Assembly (NCBI GenBank): GCA_027483345.1
Contig: JAIXUV010000007.1
Coordinates: 1 to 34,840, forward strand
Source of the DNA: Verrucomicrobiales bacterium
GTDB taxonomy: Bacteria; Verrucomicrobiota; Verrucomicrobiia; Limisphaerales; UBA9464
Length of the DNA: 34,840 nucleotides
Direction of reading: 5' to 3'
Shown: piece by piece, positions 1-8,445 of the stretch
Layout of the letters: every line of letters begins with the position of its first letter
How positions within the stretch are numbered: position 1 is the stretch's first letter
Translations under genes and position numbers: made by a program
Notes under the pieces: model-generated
What the model saw: the letters and a program-made list of their open reading frames with translations, nothing else
Database searches by the model: none
Told to the model about the DNA's origin: nothing

Positions 1-395
1 TGAGCAAGGAAGTCAGCCGCTTCGCCATGCTCAAGGGGATGGCCGAGCCGACGTCCACAGCCGATGCCGGCGAGCCGGACGGTCCGCCGATGCCGGACTT
101 CGACGATCCCAAGGTCGCCCGCGCCATGGCCGAGATGGAGAGCGACATGGAGCACCTGGACGAAAGCAATCCGCGACACATGGCGCACCTGATGCGGAAG
201 ATGAAGGATCTGATGCCCCCCGGTTCGATGCCGAAGGAGATGGAGACGGCGATCCGGCGCCTGGAGGCGGGAGAGGATCCGGAGAAGGTCGAGGAGGACA
301 TGGGGGATCTCCTCGGCGACCTGATGGGAGAAGGGGGCGGACCCGGAGGCGGAGGCGGAGGCTACTCGAAGGACCCGGGCCTCTACGACTACTGA
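1..395 (+). CDS. C-terminal part of an acidic, Met-rich protein (possible FmdB-type zinc-ribbon protein tail)
   Basis: The reading frame is open from the window edge. Bases 1-2 (TG) could be the end of an ATG at the edge, but the gene may also begin further upstream, so the N-terminus is unknown. About 130 residues are visible. They form a hydrophilic, charged helical region rich in Met, Glu and Asp (MEHLDESNPRHMAHLMRKM, then AIRRLEAGEDPEKVEEDMGD), followed by a glycine run and the end SKDPGLYDY. No cysteines, signal peptide or membrane segment are visible. From memory, the segment with LEAGEDPEKIEE-like sequence followed by a short acidic end occurs as the tail of some FmdB-family zinc-ribbon proteins. 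The diagnostic CxxC ribbon would lie outside the window, so that assignment is a guess. The gene is convergent with the DUF4394 gene and they share a terminator hairpin. Confidence 0.6.
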   Translation, partial: SKEVSRFAMLKGMAEPTSTADAGEPDGPPMPDFDDPKVARAMAEMESDMEHLDESNPRHMAHLMRKMKDLMPPGSMPKEMETAIRRLEAGEDPEKVEEDMGDLLGDLMGEGGGPGGGGGGYSKDPGLYDY

Positions 396-404
396 TCCAG
401 GCAC

Positions 405-434
405 AAAAGGGGCGCCGCCCTGGCGGCGGCGCCC
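405..434 (-). terminator. Hairpin terminator between convergent genes
   Basis: GGGCGCCGCC (410-419) pairs perfectly with GGCGGCGCCC (425-434) around a 5-nt loop. AAAA at 405-408 gives a UUUU tract on the minus strand, so it suits the end of the DUF4394 gene best. On the plus strand only CTT follows, so termination of the first gene there is weaker. Confidence 0.7.
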
Positions 435-462
435 TTGAACTTCGATCCAGGAGCGAGCGGGT

Positions 463-1356
463 TCAGGCGGACTTGGATCCCCGACGACGCCACACCGCGA
501 AGGCGACGAGGGAGGCGCCCGCCATCGCGGCATAGGTCTGCGGCTCGGGCACCGCCACCGCCAGATCGCGGATCTGGATGTCGCTTCCGATGGACCCCAT
601 CAGGGTCGCCGAGCCGGTGAGCAGGTCGATCGTGTAGAGCTCCGAAGCGGAGCCGTTGTGGAACGCGCCATAGGCGGTTCCGGACAGCGAGATGTCGAAG
701 CCGCTGACGTCGGCGATGTCCACGCCGAGCGCCCCGATCGTCTGCAGGTTCTGGAAGCCCGGAGAGGTGTTGTGCTGCACCAGCACGTTGAGGGCGGTGT
801 CGATCCCGAACAGAGTGGTTCCCGTGGCGGGGTCGTTGTCCGGATTGGTGTAGGCCACCGCGGTCACCGTCGGATTGATCCCGAAGTTGGAGTCCCCGGA
901 CTGGAATGCGAGACTGCTGTCGGTGCTCATTCCGGTTCCGAAGATCCGGAGGTTGGTGTCGGCGTCGGAGACGATCCGCAGCCGGTTCACGACGGGATTG
1001 AAATCAACGCCGAACTGCGTACCCGAACCCAGGCTGGTCAGGAAGGAGGCCGAGGTCACATCGGTGGCCACGCCCGTGGACGGCTGGATCGAGAACACAC
1101 GGTCCCCGGTGCCGATCCCGTAGATCAAGCCATCTGCCGGCCGCACGTCGATGCCGAGTAGGGTGGAACCTCCGAGGCCGGTCACGGCGACCGGGGTGGT
1201 GACCGTTCCGGGGGCCAGGCTGTCGAACTGGAACAGGAAGTTCCCGGTGCCCAGGCCATAGAGGGTCTCGGCCTGAAGGAGCGGTGCGCCCAACAACAGC
1301 GCGGAGGCGAGCAGGGTTGGACGAACGCAGGCGAATCGTGAGTGTTTTGGATGCAT
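463..1356 (-). CDS. DUF4394 domain protein with PEP-CTERM anchor
   Basis: A 297-residue exported protein. The start at 1356 is chosen because it gives a proper signal peptide (Arg-containing n-region, then LLASALLLGAPLLQA, cleavage before ETLYGL). The upstream in-frame extension is Arg-rich and implausible. The mature part shows the DUF4394 pattern: LYGLGTGNFLFQFD, GIDVRPADGLIYGIG, FGVDFNPVVNRLRIVSD, AYTNPDNDPATGTTLFGID and IGALGVDIADVSGFDIS. The family is a beta-propeller-like extracellular domain of unknown function. The C-terminus is a PEP-CTERM sorting signal: VPEPQTYAAM, a hydrophobic stretch, then WRRRGSKSA. This predicts processing by an exosortase/EpsH-type enzyme, none of which is in the window. 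No Shine-Dalgarno is visible before the start. Confidence 0.87.
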   Translation of the reverse strand: MHPKHSRFACVRPTLLASALLLGAPLLQAETLYGLGTGNFLFQFDSLAPGTVTTPVAVTGLGGSTLLGIDVRPADGLIYGIGTGDRVFSIQPSTGVATDVTSASFLTSLGSGTQFGVDFNPVVNRLRIVSDADTNLRIFGTGMSTDSSLAFQSGDSNFGINPTVTAVAYTNPDNDPATGTTLFGIDTALNVLVQHNTSPGFQNLQTIGALGVDIADVSGFDISLSGTAYGAFHNGSASELYTIDLLTGSATLMGSIGSDIQIRDLAVAVPEPQTYAAMAGASLVAFAVWRRRGSKSA

Positions 1357-1551
1357 GGAATGGAGGTGTTGTTTCGAACCAGTCTCTCCGAGGGGAACGG
1401 CCCGTCCTCCGTTGGAGGCAAACCGTGACCATTCCCGCCCGACCTCCCTACTACGCCGCCGGTCGACGGGCGGATGCATCCGGACTCACTTCGATTCCGC
1501 GGCGAAGCCATTCCCGCCGTCCTTCCATCTCCGATCGCGGTCTCTGAAAGG

Positions 1552-1986
1552 TCAACCCCGCACGATCCCGTCGGGGAGGTCGTTGCGATCCCCGGGGTGC
1601 TTTGGGAAATGGCGGCACAGCTCGACCCCGGCGCTGCGGATTCCGGCGATGACGGCATCCTGGAAGCGCCCCGCCTTGAGCTGGGTCTCCATGTCGCGCG
1701 CCACGGCCTCCCAGAATCCGGGTCCGCAGCGGAAGTGGATGCCCTCGTCGCCGATCACCGCAAAACGCCGGATCTCCGGCGCGAAGTAGAGCAGCACCCC
1801 GTTCCGCAGCGGGGTTCGGTTCATGCCGAGGCGGTCGAACTCCCTCTGCGCGGCGGCAAGGACCTCGGCGGGTTCGCCGGAGGCGATGAACACGCGGATC
1901 TCCCCAGAGGTTCCGGCCTCGGCCTCGCGGATCGCAGCCGTGACCGCGTTGTCGTCGAGCTGCTTCTCAAACTCTCGTGCCTTCAT
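1552..1986 (-). CDS. Small TPM-domain protein (no signal peptide)
   Basis: A 144-residue protein resembling the TPM (TLP18.3/Psb32/MOLO-1) fold. It has the typical order: a helix with AIREAEAGTSGEIRVFIA, the central GVLLYFAPEIRRFAVIGDEGIH strand pair, and a C-terminal helix with FQDAVIAGIRSAG. There is no signal peptide or membrane segment, so it is probably cytoplasmic or uses the export context of its partner. The start at 1986 lies 20 bp after the larger TPM gene and has a GGAG about 9 nt upstream, one of the few plausible Shine-Dalgarno sites here. It is the last gene of a lemA-TPM-TPM operon. In this family the small second TPM protein commonly follows the membrane one; a biochemical role (phosphatase, scaffold) is not established for this type. 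Confidence 0.85.
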   Translation of the reverse strand: MKAREFEKQLDDNAVTAAIREAEAGTSGEIRVFIASGEPAEVLAAAQREFDRLGMNRTPLRNGVLLYFAPEIRRFAVIGDEGIHFRCGPGFWEAVARDMETQLKAGRFQDAVIAGIRSAGVELCRHFPKHPGDRNDLPDGIVRG

Positions 1987-2005
1987 GGAAATCGTGCTCC
2001 AGGTT

Positions 2006-2956
2006 TCACCATCCACCGCTGGCGCCGCCACCTCCGGAACGCCCGCCTCCCCCGCTGAATCCACCGCCTCCGCCACCGCCGCCTCCCCAACCACCACCAC
2101 CGCCCCAGCCGCCCCCCCAGTGGTTCACGCCCCAGGAATGGTGTCCGGTCCGCGAGAAGTGGGATCCCGTCTGACGTACCAGCAAGGCGATCCAGACGAA
2201 GAGCAGGACGAAGCCTCCCATGGCTGGGTTGGACATCGCACCGAACAGCAGGGCGAAGAAATGTCCTGCGGCGCCGATCACCACCCCGCCGAGCACGGAG
2301 CCGATCCGCAACGGACGCCAGAAGGCAAGTCGCGCCAAGCCCCCGAGCACGGCGCCGGCGATGGCGGCCGTTTTCGCCCAGCCCAGCGCCTTCCGCGGAT
2401 CGCGGCCTCCCTGGGTCCTGGGGGCCTTGTATTCCCCGCGGGTCGCCGCGATCACGGCGTCGATGCCAGCCTCCAGGGCCGCGTCGACCTCCCCGGAACG
2501 CATCTTCGGGGCGACGGTCTGGGAAATGATCCGACCCGCCGTCGCATCCGGGAGCGGTCCCTCGAGACCGTAGCCGACCTCGATGCGCATCTTCCGGTCG
2601 TCGCGGAAGACGGCGAAGAGGACACCGTTGTCGCGTCCTTTCCGTCCGATCTGCCACTCCTGGAACACGCGGTGGACGTGTTCCTCGAGGGTGGTTCCGG
2701 GCGGGATCGAGGGGCTGGTCCAGAGAACGACCTGCGAACCGTCCGACTTCTCGAACTCCTCCAGCTTCCGGAGGATCCGTCCCCGGGCCGTCGGTGAGAG
2801 CATGCCCGCGGCGTCCTCGACGTGCTGTCGCGGCGCCGGCGGGAGCGCGGGCTTGGAGCCCTGTGCGTGGGCCGATCCCGACAGGACAAGCCATCCGGCC
2901 AGGAACAGCAGGACGAAGCCGGCCACTTGATGACGGAATGGGGCGGGACTTCTCAT
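2006..2956 (-). CDS. Membrane TPM-domain protein with glycine-rich tail
   Basis: A 316-residue protein. Residues 1-31 form a signal peptide (GFVLLFLAGWLVLSGSAHA). A TPM domain follows at about 44-170: VEDAAGMLSPTARGRI, GSQVVLWTSPS, a RDNGVLFAVFRDDRKMRIEVGYG strand pair, and GRIISQTVAP. Two or more membrane segments follow (about 200-265), then a tail of almost pure Gly with Trp, Phe and Ser ending GGGGASGGW. This is the common bacterial YgcG-like architecture, with an extracytoplasmic TPM domain, membrane helices and a Gly-rich C-terminus. The start at 2956 gives the signal peptide; longer in-frame extensions have no coding character. It lies between lemA (36 bp upstream) and the small TPM gene (20 bp downstream). 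LemA with TPM proteins suggests envelope maintenance, but the mechanism is unknown. Confidence 0.88.
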   Translation of the reverse strand: MRSPAPFRHQVAGFVLLFLAGWLVLSGSAHAQGSKPALPPAPRQHVEDAAGMLSPTARGRILRKLEEFEKSDGSQVVLWTSPSIPPGTTLEEHVHRVFQEWQIGRKGRDNGVLFAVFRDDRKMRIEVGYGLEGPLPDATAGRIISQTVAPKMRSGEVDAALEAGIDAVIAATRGEYKAPRTQGGRDPRKALGWAKTAAIAGAVLGGLARLAFWRPLRIGSVLGGVVIGAAGHFFALLFGAMSNPAMGGFVLLFVWIALLVRQTGSHFSRTGHHSWGVNHWGGGWGGGGGWGGGGGGGGGFSGGGGRSGGGGASGGW

Positions 2957-2991
2957 GCCGGGCGCGTGGCTCGGGTGTGCCGAGGGGTGTC

Positions 2992-3609
2992 TCAACGGGC
3001 ACCGCCGTTGCCGAAGTCCACCTTCGGGGCCTTGGCGGCACCGGCGTCGGCAGTGAAGTAGGGCCGCGGTTGGAAGTTGAACATCCGCGCCACGAGCACC
3101 CGAGGGAAGGTCTCCACCGAGGTGTTGTAGCCCTGGACCGCCTCGTTGAAGCGCTGGCGTTCGACCGTGATGCGGTTCTCGGTGCCCTCGAGCTGGACCT
3201 GGAGGTCCCGGAAGGCCTGGGTGGACTTCAGTTCCGGGTACTTCTCGGCGGTGACCAGCAACCGGGAAAGGGCGGAGCCGAGGGCACCTTGGGCGTCCTG
3301 GAAGGCCTTGAGCTGGGCGGCGTTGTCCGGGGCGGATCCGGGCTGGAGGCGGACCTGTCCGACCGAGGCGCGGGCTTCGGTCACCTCCTTCAGCACGGAA
3401 CGCTCGAAGTTCGCGGAACCCTGGACGGTGGACACGAGGTTGGGGATCAGGTCGGCGCGCCGTTGGTACACGGTCTCCACCTGGGCCCAGGCCCGGTCGA
3501 CGCCTTGGCGTCCGGAGACGAGTCCATTGTAGCTGTTGCACCCGCCCACCCCGACGGCGAGGACGAGGGCCAGGAGGGCGGCGAGGATGATTCCGAGGAC
3601 GGTCTTCAT
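2992..3609 (-). CDS. lemA: LemA family lipoprotein
   Basis: A 205-residue LemA protein. The N-terminus is a hydrophobic signal ending in a lipobox-like VGGC with Cys at about residue 24, so lipid anchoring is likely. The LemA core follows: YNGLVSGRQGVDRAWAQVE, YQRRADLIPNLVSTVQG, TAEKYPELKSTQAF and RITVERQRFNEAVQGYN, with the tail FPRVLVARMFNFQPRPYF. The family forms a long helical bundle; its function is uncertain. It is the first gene of a minus-strand operon with two TPM-domain genes, a conserved arrangement in many phyla. It is divergent from the pseudopilin gene across about 260 bp, in which I see no gene and no convincing promoter. No strong Shine-Dalgarno precedes the start. Confidence 0.93.
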   Translation of the reverse strand: MKTVLGIILAALLALVLAVGVGGCNSYNGLVSGRQGVDRAWAQVETVYQRRADLIPNLVSTVQGSANFERSVLKEVTEARASVGQVRLQPGSAPDNAAQLKAFQDAQGALGSALSRLLVTAEKYPELKSTQAFRDLQVQLEGTENRITVERQRFNEAVQGYNTSVETFPRVLVARMFNFQPRPYFTADAGAAKAPKVDFGNGGAR

Positions 3610-3869
3610 GGCGGCTGGAAGATGGCCTTCGAGCGACTCCGGGTCACGTGGAAGCGTGGGGAAAGGATTCCAACGGACTCACCGTGGAGGGACGGTTCGC
3701 CGGGTTGAATGGCGCCACCAGCATGCCGGATCGTCCCTTTGCCGTGTCCGCGAGGGGATTGGCCTTGACCGAAAAGAGCCGGGCTCTGCAGCGTTGGTTC
3801 AGCGTCGGAAGGAGAAGCCCACTCCCCTTCGGCCCGATCCAGCCCAGGATCGATGTCACTCAGAACCCG

Positions 3870-4712
<843 letters not shown>

Positions 4713-4740
4713 GGAAACGGCCGGATTCGGCCGGTGGACC

Positions 4741-4777
4741 AAGGACCGGGCACGTCGATGGACGGCCCGGTCCTTTT
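4741..4777 (+). terminator. Intrinsic terminator after the pseudopilin gene
   Basis: AAGGACCGGGC (4741-4751) pairs with GCCCGGTCCTT (4765-4775) around a 13-nt loop and is followed by TTTT (4774-4777, partly in the stem). It lies 28 bp after the stop codon. Confidence 0.85.
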
Positions 4778-4839
4778 GCTTTCCGGATTGGGACGGATGT
4801 TTGGCCCGGCTGCCAAATCGCCGCTTCCAGAACGAGCGC

Positions 4840-4869
4840 TTGACCGTCTGTGGCCGCGATTCCTAGTGT
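4840..4869 (+). promoter_or_regulatory. Predicted tig promoter
   Basis: TTGACC at 4840-4845, an 18-nt spacer, and TAGTGT at 4864-4869 match a housekeeping-type promoter. The expected start near 4876 leaves a leader of about 54 nt, unlike the leaderless-type promoters elsewhere in the window. Confidence 0.55.
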
Positions 4870-4929
4870 CCCGGCTCTTTGTCTGGTCGTTCCCAGCCGG
4901 GACGACCCGTCGCATCACTGTCGAAAGTC

Positions 4930-6252
4930 ATGAACGTTTCCGCCGAGAATCTGGGTCCTTGCAAGAAGCTCCTCCGTGTCGAGGTGCCGGTCGAGGGGGT
5001 CAATGCCGCCTTCGACTCCATCACCGCCGACTTCCAAAAGCAGGCCCAGATCCCGGGCTTCCGGCCTGGAAAGGCGCCGAAGCACTTGGTGGTGAAGGCG
5101 TATGAAGGCCGGATCGACGAGGAGGTCCGCAAGAAGCTCTTCAACGAGTCCTACCAGCAGGCGACCCAGCAGGAGAAGCTGCGGGTGGTGACGACCCTGA
5201 ACGTCGAGGAGTTGACCTTCGGTCGCGGGATGCCGTTCTCCTACACGGCGACCCTGGAGCACACGCCGGACTTCGATCTGCCGAACTACAAGGGCCTCAA
5301 GGCCCAGCGCCCGGTCACCCAGCCGACCGACGCCGACGCCGACCGGGCGATGTCCATCCTCCGTGAGCAGCAGGTGAAGTACAACGACGTGCTCCGTGCG
5401 ATCGTGGCCGACGACATCGCCGTGGTGAACTACAAGGGTACCCTCGACGGCAAGCCCATCACCGACGCGGCGCCGACGGCCAAGGGGCTCACCGAGAAGC
5501 AGAACTTCTGGGTGCAGATCAAGCCCGAGTCGTTCATCCCAGGCTTCACCACGCCGTTGATCGGCGCCAGCGCCGGCGACCGCCGCACGGTGACGCTCAC
5601 CCTGCCGGCCGACTTCGTCATCGCCGATCTTTCCGGCAAGGAAGTGGTCTATGAGATCGAGGTCGTCTCCGTGAAGGAGAAGATCCTGCCCGAGGCCAAC
5701 GACGAGTTCGCCAAGGGTTTCGGCGCCGAGAACCTGGAGAAGCTCCAGGAAGGCATCCGCCAGGACCTGAAGAATGAACTCGAGTTCCGTGCACGCCGCG
5801 CCGTCCGCGACCAGCTGCTGAAGTCCCTGCTCGACCAGGTCAACGTCGAGCTGCCGGAGTCCGTGGTCGCCAACGAGACCCGCAACGTGGTGTACAGCAT
5901 CGTCAACGAGAACCAGCAGCGGGGCGTGTCCAAGGAGGTCATCGAGTCCCGCAAGGACGAGATCTTCGCGACCGCCGCCACCAGCGCCAAGGACCGGGTC
6001 AAGGCCGCCTTCATCCTCAACCGCATCGCGGAGCAGGAGAACATCAAGGCGGAGCAGAAGGAGATGACCCAACGGATCATCGCCCTCGCCCAGCAGAACA
6101 AGACCACGCCCGACAAGTTCGTGAAGGTCCTGCAGGAGCGGAACGCGTTCCCCGAGATCGCCCAGGAGATCGTCACCTCCAAGGTCCTCGACTTCATCGA
6201 ATTGAACGCGCAGGTCGAGGAAGCGGCCCTCGCCCCGGCTCCGGCGGCCTGA
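4930..6252 (+). CDS. tig: Trigger factor, ribosome-associated chaperone
   Basis: A 440-residue trigger factor of normal length. It binds at the ribosomal exit tunnel and shields nascent chains. The N-terminal ribosome-binding domain has the signature GFRPGKAP at residues 43-50 and begins MNVSAENLGPCKKLL, which fixes the start at 4930. An FKBP-like peptidyl-prolyl isomerase domain spans about 155-245 (DIAVVNYKGTLDGKPI, FIPGFTTPLIGASAGD, FVIADLSGKEVVYEIEVVSVKE). The C-terminal helical chaperone arms follow to an Ala/Pro-rich end. The gene has its own promoter (4840-4869) and a strong terminator (6289-6326), so it is monocistronic here. The clpP-clpX genes that often follow tig are absent; the next genes run in the opposite direction. 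Confidence 0.96.
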   Translation: MNVSAENLGPCKKLLRVEVPVEGVNAAFDSITADFQKQAQIPGFRPGKAPKHLVVKAYEGRIDEEVRKKLFNESYQQATQQEKLRVVTTLNVEELTFGRGMPFSYTATLEHTPDFDLPNYKGLKAQRPVTQPTDADADRAMSILREQQVKYNDVLRAIVADDIAVVNYKGTLDGKPITDAAPTAKGLTEKQNFWVQIKPESFIPGFTTPLIGASAGDRRTVTLTLPADFVIADLSGKEVVYEIEVVSVKEKILPEANDEFAKGFGAENLEKLQEGIRQDLKNELEFRARRAVRDQLLKSLLDQVNVELPESVVANETRNVVYSIVNENQQRGVSKEVIESRKDEIFATAATSAKDRVKAAFILNRIAEQENIKAEQKEMTQRIIALAQQNKTTPDKFVKVLQERNAFPEIAQEIVTSKVLDFIELNAQVEEAALAPAPAA

Positions 6253-6288
6253 TCGGCCTCCGATCCGGTTCCGGGTTGCGCAAGTCTT

Positions 6289-6326
6289 GACGGCGGTTCC
6301 CTTCCGGGAACCGCCGTCCTGCTTTT
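6289..6326 (+). terminator. Intrinsic terminator of tig
   Basis: A perfect 13-bp stem: GACGGCGGTTCCC (6289-6301) with GGGAACCGCCGTC (6306-6318), a TTCC loop, then CTGC and TTTT (6323-6326). Confidence 0.9.
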
Positions 6327-6350
6327 CCGGTGGACCCTTCCGGCCAAGAG

Positions 6351-6376
6351 GGAGGACTCGTGAGCCAGAGTCCTCC
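6351..6376 (-). terminator. Inverted repeat at the end of the GalU/serine hydrolase operon
   Basis: GGAGGACTC (6351-6359) pairs with GAGTCCTCC (6368-6376) around an 8-nt loop. It lies between convergent genes, 42 bp past the stop of the minus-strand serine hydrolase. No U-run follows on either strand, so its role as a terminator is uncertain. Confidence 0.4.
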
Positions 6377-6418
6377 TGTGGAAGTGTCGACGGATCTCCC
6401 CCAGCAATGCCGGGTCGC

Positions 6419-7501
6419 CTACTTGGAGCCGGACCGGGTCAGTCCCAGATCTTCGTAAATGGCCTGATTCACCTGGAGTTGGCGTCGTTGGTGGGCGGGT
6501 TCGCCGGGCATCCCATTGCAGAACCACGCCACCGCCAGTTGGTGGGCCGGGTCGGCGAAGCCGCATCCGGTCTGGGCTCCGCTGTGACCAAAGGTGTCCT
6601 GACCCGCATGCGGCCCGTATCCGTAGGGCATGCCGTGCGTGTTGAGGAGGAATCCGCGTCCCATGTCGACGACCGCCTGGAAGGTCCGGTCGCGGACGCC
6701 GGATCTATGGCGTGCGACGGCGTCTCGGACCGATTCGGGACGAAGCCAACCTCCAGGCGGAGCCAACATCGCAGCGTAGAGGCGTGCGAGGTCGCGTGCC
6801 GGCCCATGGAACCCGGAACCCGGCCTTTCACACCGCAGCACCAAGGGGTCGTTGAGCTCCGGATCGGGAACCGGTTTCCCCGACCGCGTGTCGTGTTGGA
6901 GGGCGCGACGCATCCCCGCTTCGGCTCCCTCGGGAATCAGCCAGGAATCCCGGATGCCGAGGGGGCCCAGGATCCGGCGTTGGAGGAAGTCGCCGAGGGG
7001 TTCCCGTGCGATCCGGCGGACCAATTCGCCGAGGATGAGCCAGCTCGCGAAGCGGTGGTAGCCGGCGTCCGTTCCCGGAATCCAACCGGGCTCGATCGGC
7101 GTGGCGCAGATGGCGGCGAGGGCGGCTTCCGTCGGGAGCCTGGGATCGATGCGGTCCGCGGAGCGGAACCCGCAGGTGTGGAGCAGCAGATGCGAGATGG
7201 TCAGCGGGGCCTTCCCGCCAGCGGCGAATTCCGGGATCCAATCGGCGACGGTTTGGTCCGGATGGGCCTTTCCCTCTTCAAACAAAGCCGCCAAAGCGAG
7301 GGCGGTGACGGGTTTGCCGGCGGAAAGCCAAGGCATGGCGACCGACGAGTCCATCGGGAATTCCGACGCGGGATCCAGGAACCCAAGGGTCAGTTCGGCG
7401 AGCGGTTGACCGTGTCTGAACACCGCCAACTGGGCCCCAGGGTGGAGGCCTTCACGGATTCCGGATTCGAGGACCTCTCGGGTCCGCGTGAGTGGAATCA
7501 C
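6419..7501 (-). CDS. Beta-lactamase-family serine hydrolase (class C / EstB-like)
   Basis: A 360-residue protein of the penicillin-binding-like serine hydrolase family, which includes esterases, D-aminopeptidases and class C beta-lactamase relatives. The SxxK motif is S60-A-G-K63, with S60 the expected nucleophile. The third motif region FGHSGAQTGCGFADP carries H306-S-G308, typical of the family. At the second motif the usual Y-x-N appears as Y148-H-R150 (GYHRFASWLILGELV), so the third residue is unusual. There is no signal peptide, so the enzyme is predicted cytoplasmic and is unlikely to be a conventional periplasmic beta-lactamase. It starts with GTG inside the stop of the upstream GalU-like gene (GTGA overlap), which implies translational coupling. 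The substrate cannot be deduced. Confidence 0.88.
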   Translation of the reverse strand: MIPLTRTREVLESGIREGLHPGAQLAVFRHGQPLAELTLGFLDPASEFPMDSSVAMPWLSAGKPVTALALAALFEEGKAHPDQTVADWIPEFAAGGKAPLTISHLLLHTCGFRSADRIDPRLPTEAALAAICATPIEPGWIPGTDAGYHRFASWLILGELVRRIAREPLGDFLQRRILGPLGIRDSWLIPEGAEAGMRRALQHDTRSGKPVPDPELNDPLVLRCERPGSGFHGPARDLARLYAAMLAPPGGWLRPESVRDAVARHRSGVRDRTFQAVVDMGRGFLLNTHGMPYGYGPHAGQDTFGHSGAQTGCGFADPAHQLAVAWFCNGMPGEPAHQRRQLQVNQAIYEDLGLTRSGSK

Positions 7502-8337
7502 CGGCCGCGCTGGGCGAGCAGTTCGACGATTCCGGCCAGCACCTCGTCGCGGTCGGCGCCGGCCAGGGCCAGGGCGAGTTGGGCGTTCAGGAATCCGTAC
7601 TTGGCACCCATGTCGTGACGCCGGCCGCGGGTTTCGTAGGCCAGGTACCGGCCCTGCCGCGCCAGCGTGGCGAGGGCGGTGGAAAGGTGGACCGGGGCCG
7701 AGGTCTCCTTGACCGCATGGTCCAGCAGGGACATCGCCGCGGGATTGAGGACGTGCATTCCGAAGAAGCAGAGGTAGTGGGCGGCGCGCAGTCCCGGAAT
7801 CACCAGGCGTTGCTCGGCGGTGGTCGGAGTGGGCTTTTCGAGGACTTCGGTGATCTCGTACAGGGCCTCACGGCCGTGGATCCGCCGGCCGCCGATCGCG
7901 CCGTAGTACGGGAGCTTGCTCTCATGGGTCGCCTGGACGGCGGAGACCGCGGCATCTTCCTCCGTGGCAACCTCGACCAGTTGCCGGGCGCAGCACTTCT
8001 CGGTGGCGCTGATGTAGACATGGTCACCCACCATCAGGAGGAACGGGGCGTCGCCGGTGAACTCCCGACCGCACCAGACGGCGTGTCCATAGCCGCGAGG
8101 TTCTTGCTGTTCGATGAAGCGCAGTCGCCGTGCATGGGGGCCTGCGGCGGCGGTGAACGCCGTTTGGTCGCCCGGGTGGACGACCACGCCGATTTCCTCG
8201 ATGCCCGCCGACAGGGCCTCCTCCAGGATGACCCCGAGCGCGGACTTCGGTTCGCCCTGACGATCCACGAGCGTCTGGAGCGGGAGGGTCCTCTGGTTGC
8301 GTCCCGCGGCGGTGATAAGGGCTTTGCGGATTTGCAT
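7498..8337 (-). CDS. GalU-like sugar-1-phosphate nucleotidyltransferase
   Basis: A 279-residue nucleotidyltransferase related to UTP-glucose-1-phosphate uridylyltransferases, which make UDP-glucose from UTP and glucose-1-phosphate. The N-terminus MQIRKALITAAGRNQRTLPL corresponds to the nucleotide-binding loop, but the usual GxGTR is replaced by GRNQRT. Other family features are EPKSALGVILEEALSAGIEEI, EQQEPRGYGHAVWCG, GDHVY at 104-108, an EKP at 167-169 (VLEKPTP) and a C-terminal MGAKYGFLNAQLALAL matching the GalU end. The ATG at 8337 is preferred to a GTG at 8358 because it abuts the conserved start. It overlaps the downstream hydrolase by 4 bp and is divergent from a pseudopilin gene. The altered loop means the exact sugar and nucleotide are uncertain. 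Confidence 0.82.
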   Translation of the reverse strand: MQIRKALITAAGRNQRTLPLQTLVDRQGEPKSALGVILEEALSAGIEEIGVVVHPGDQTAFTAAAGPHARRLRFIEQQEPRGYGHAVWCGREFTGDAPFLLMVGDHVYISATEKCCARQLVEVATEEDAAVSAVQATHESKLPYYGAIGGRRIHGREALYEITEVLEKPTPTTAEQRLVIPGLRAAHYLCFFGMHVLNPAAMSLLDHAVKETSAPVHLSTALATLARQGRYLAYETRGRRHDMGAKYGFLNAQLALALAGADRDEVLAGIVELLAQRGR

Positions 8338-8400
8338 CAGCGGTTCCGACGCTGACACCGGGTGCGGCGCCTGTCAGGCTTCAAACTGATTGCACTCCCA

Positions 8401-8416
8401 TGCAAAATCCTTTGCA
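8401..8416. promoter_or_regulatory. Palindrome in a divergent promoter region (possible operator)
   Basis: TGCAAA (8401-8406), ATCC, TTTGCA (8411-8416) is a perfect inverted repeat between the divergent GalU-like and pseudopilin genes. Its right arm is the putative -35 of the pseudopilin promoter, so a bound repressor would block that promoter. No regulator is identified. Confidence 0.4.
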
Positions 8417-8438
8417 GATGTAAACGTTCGGCTAGATT
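8411..8438 (+). promoter_or_regulatory. Predicted near-leaderless promoter of the second pseudopilin
   Basis: TTTGCA (8411-8416), a 16-nt spacer and TAGATT (8433-8438) lie so that the start codon ATG (8446) is 7 nt after the -10. The expected transcription start therefore falls at or just before the ATG. A GGAG at 8439-8442 could act as a Shine-Dalgarno only if transcription starts earlier. Confidence 0.5.
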
Positions 8439-8445
8439 GGAGACC

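Noticed and set aside
1417-1431. Possible sigma-54 promoter (minus-strand TGGTCACGGTTTGCC) upstream of the DUF4394 PEP-CTERM gene
   Set aside because: The GG-to-GC spacing is 9 nt instead of the required 10, and no activator site or sigma-54 activator gene is seen.
3648-3869. N-terminal extension of the first pseudopilin to an upstream ATG
   Set aside because: Prepilin leaders are short and basic. The 74 added residues lie in non-coding DNA and would bury the cleavage site.
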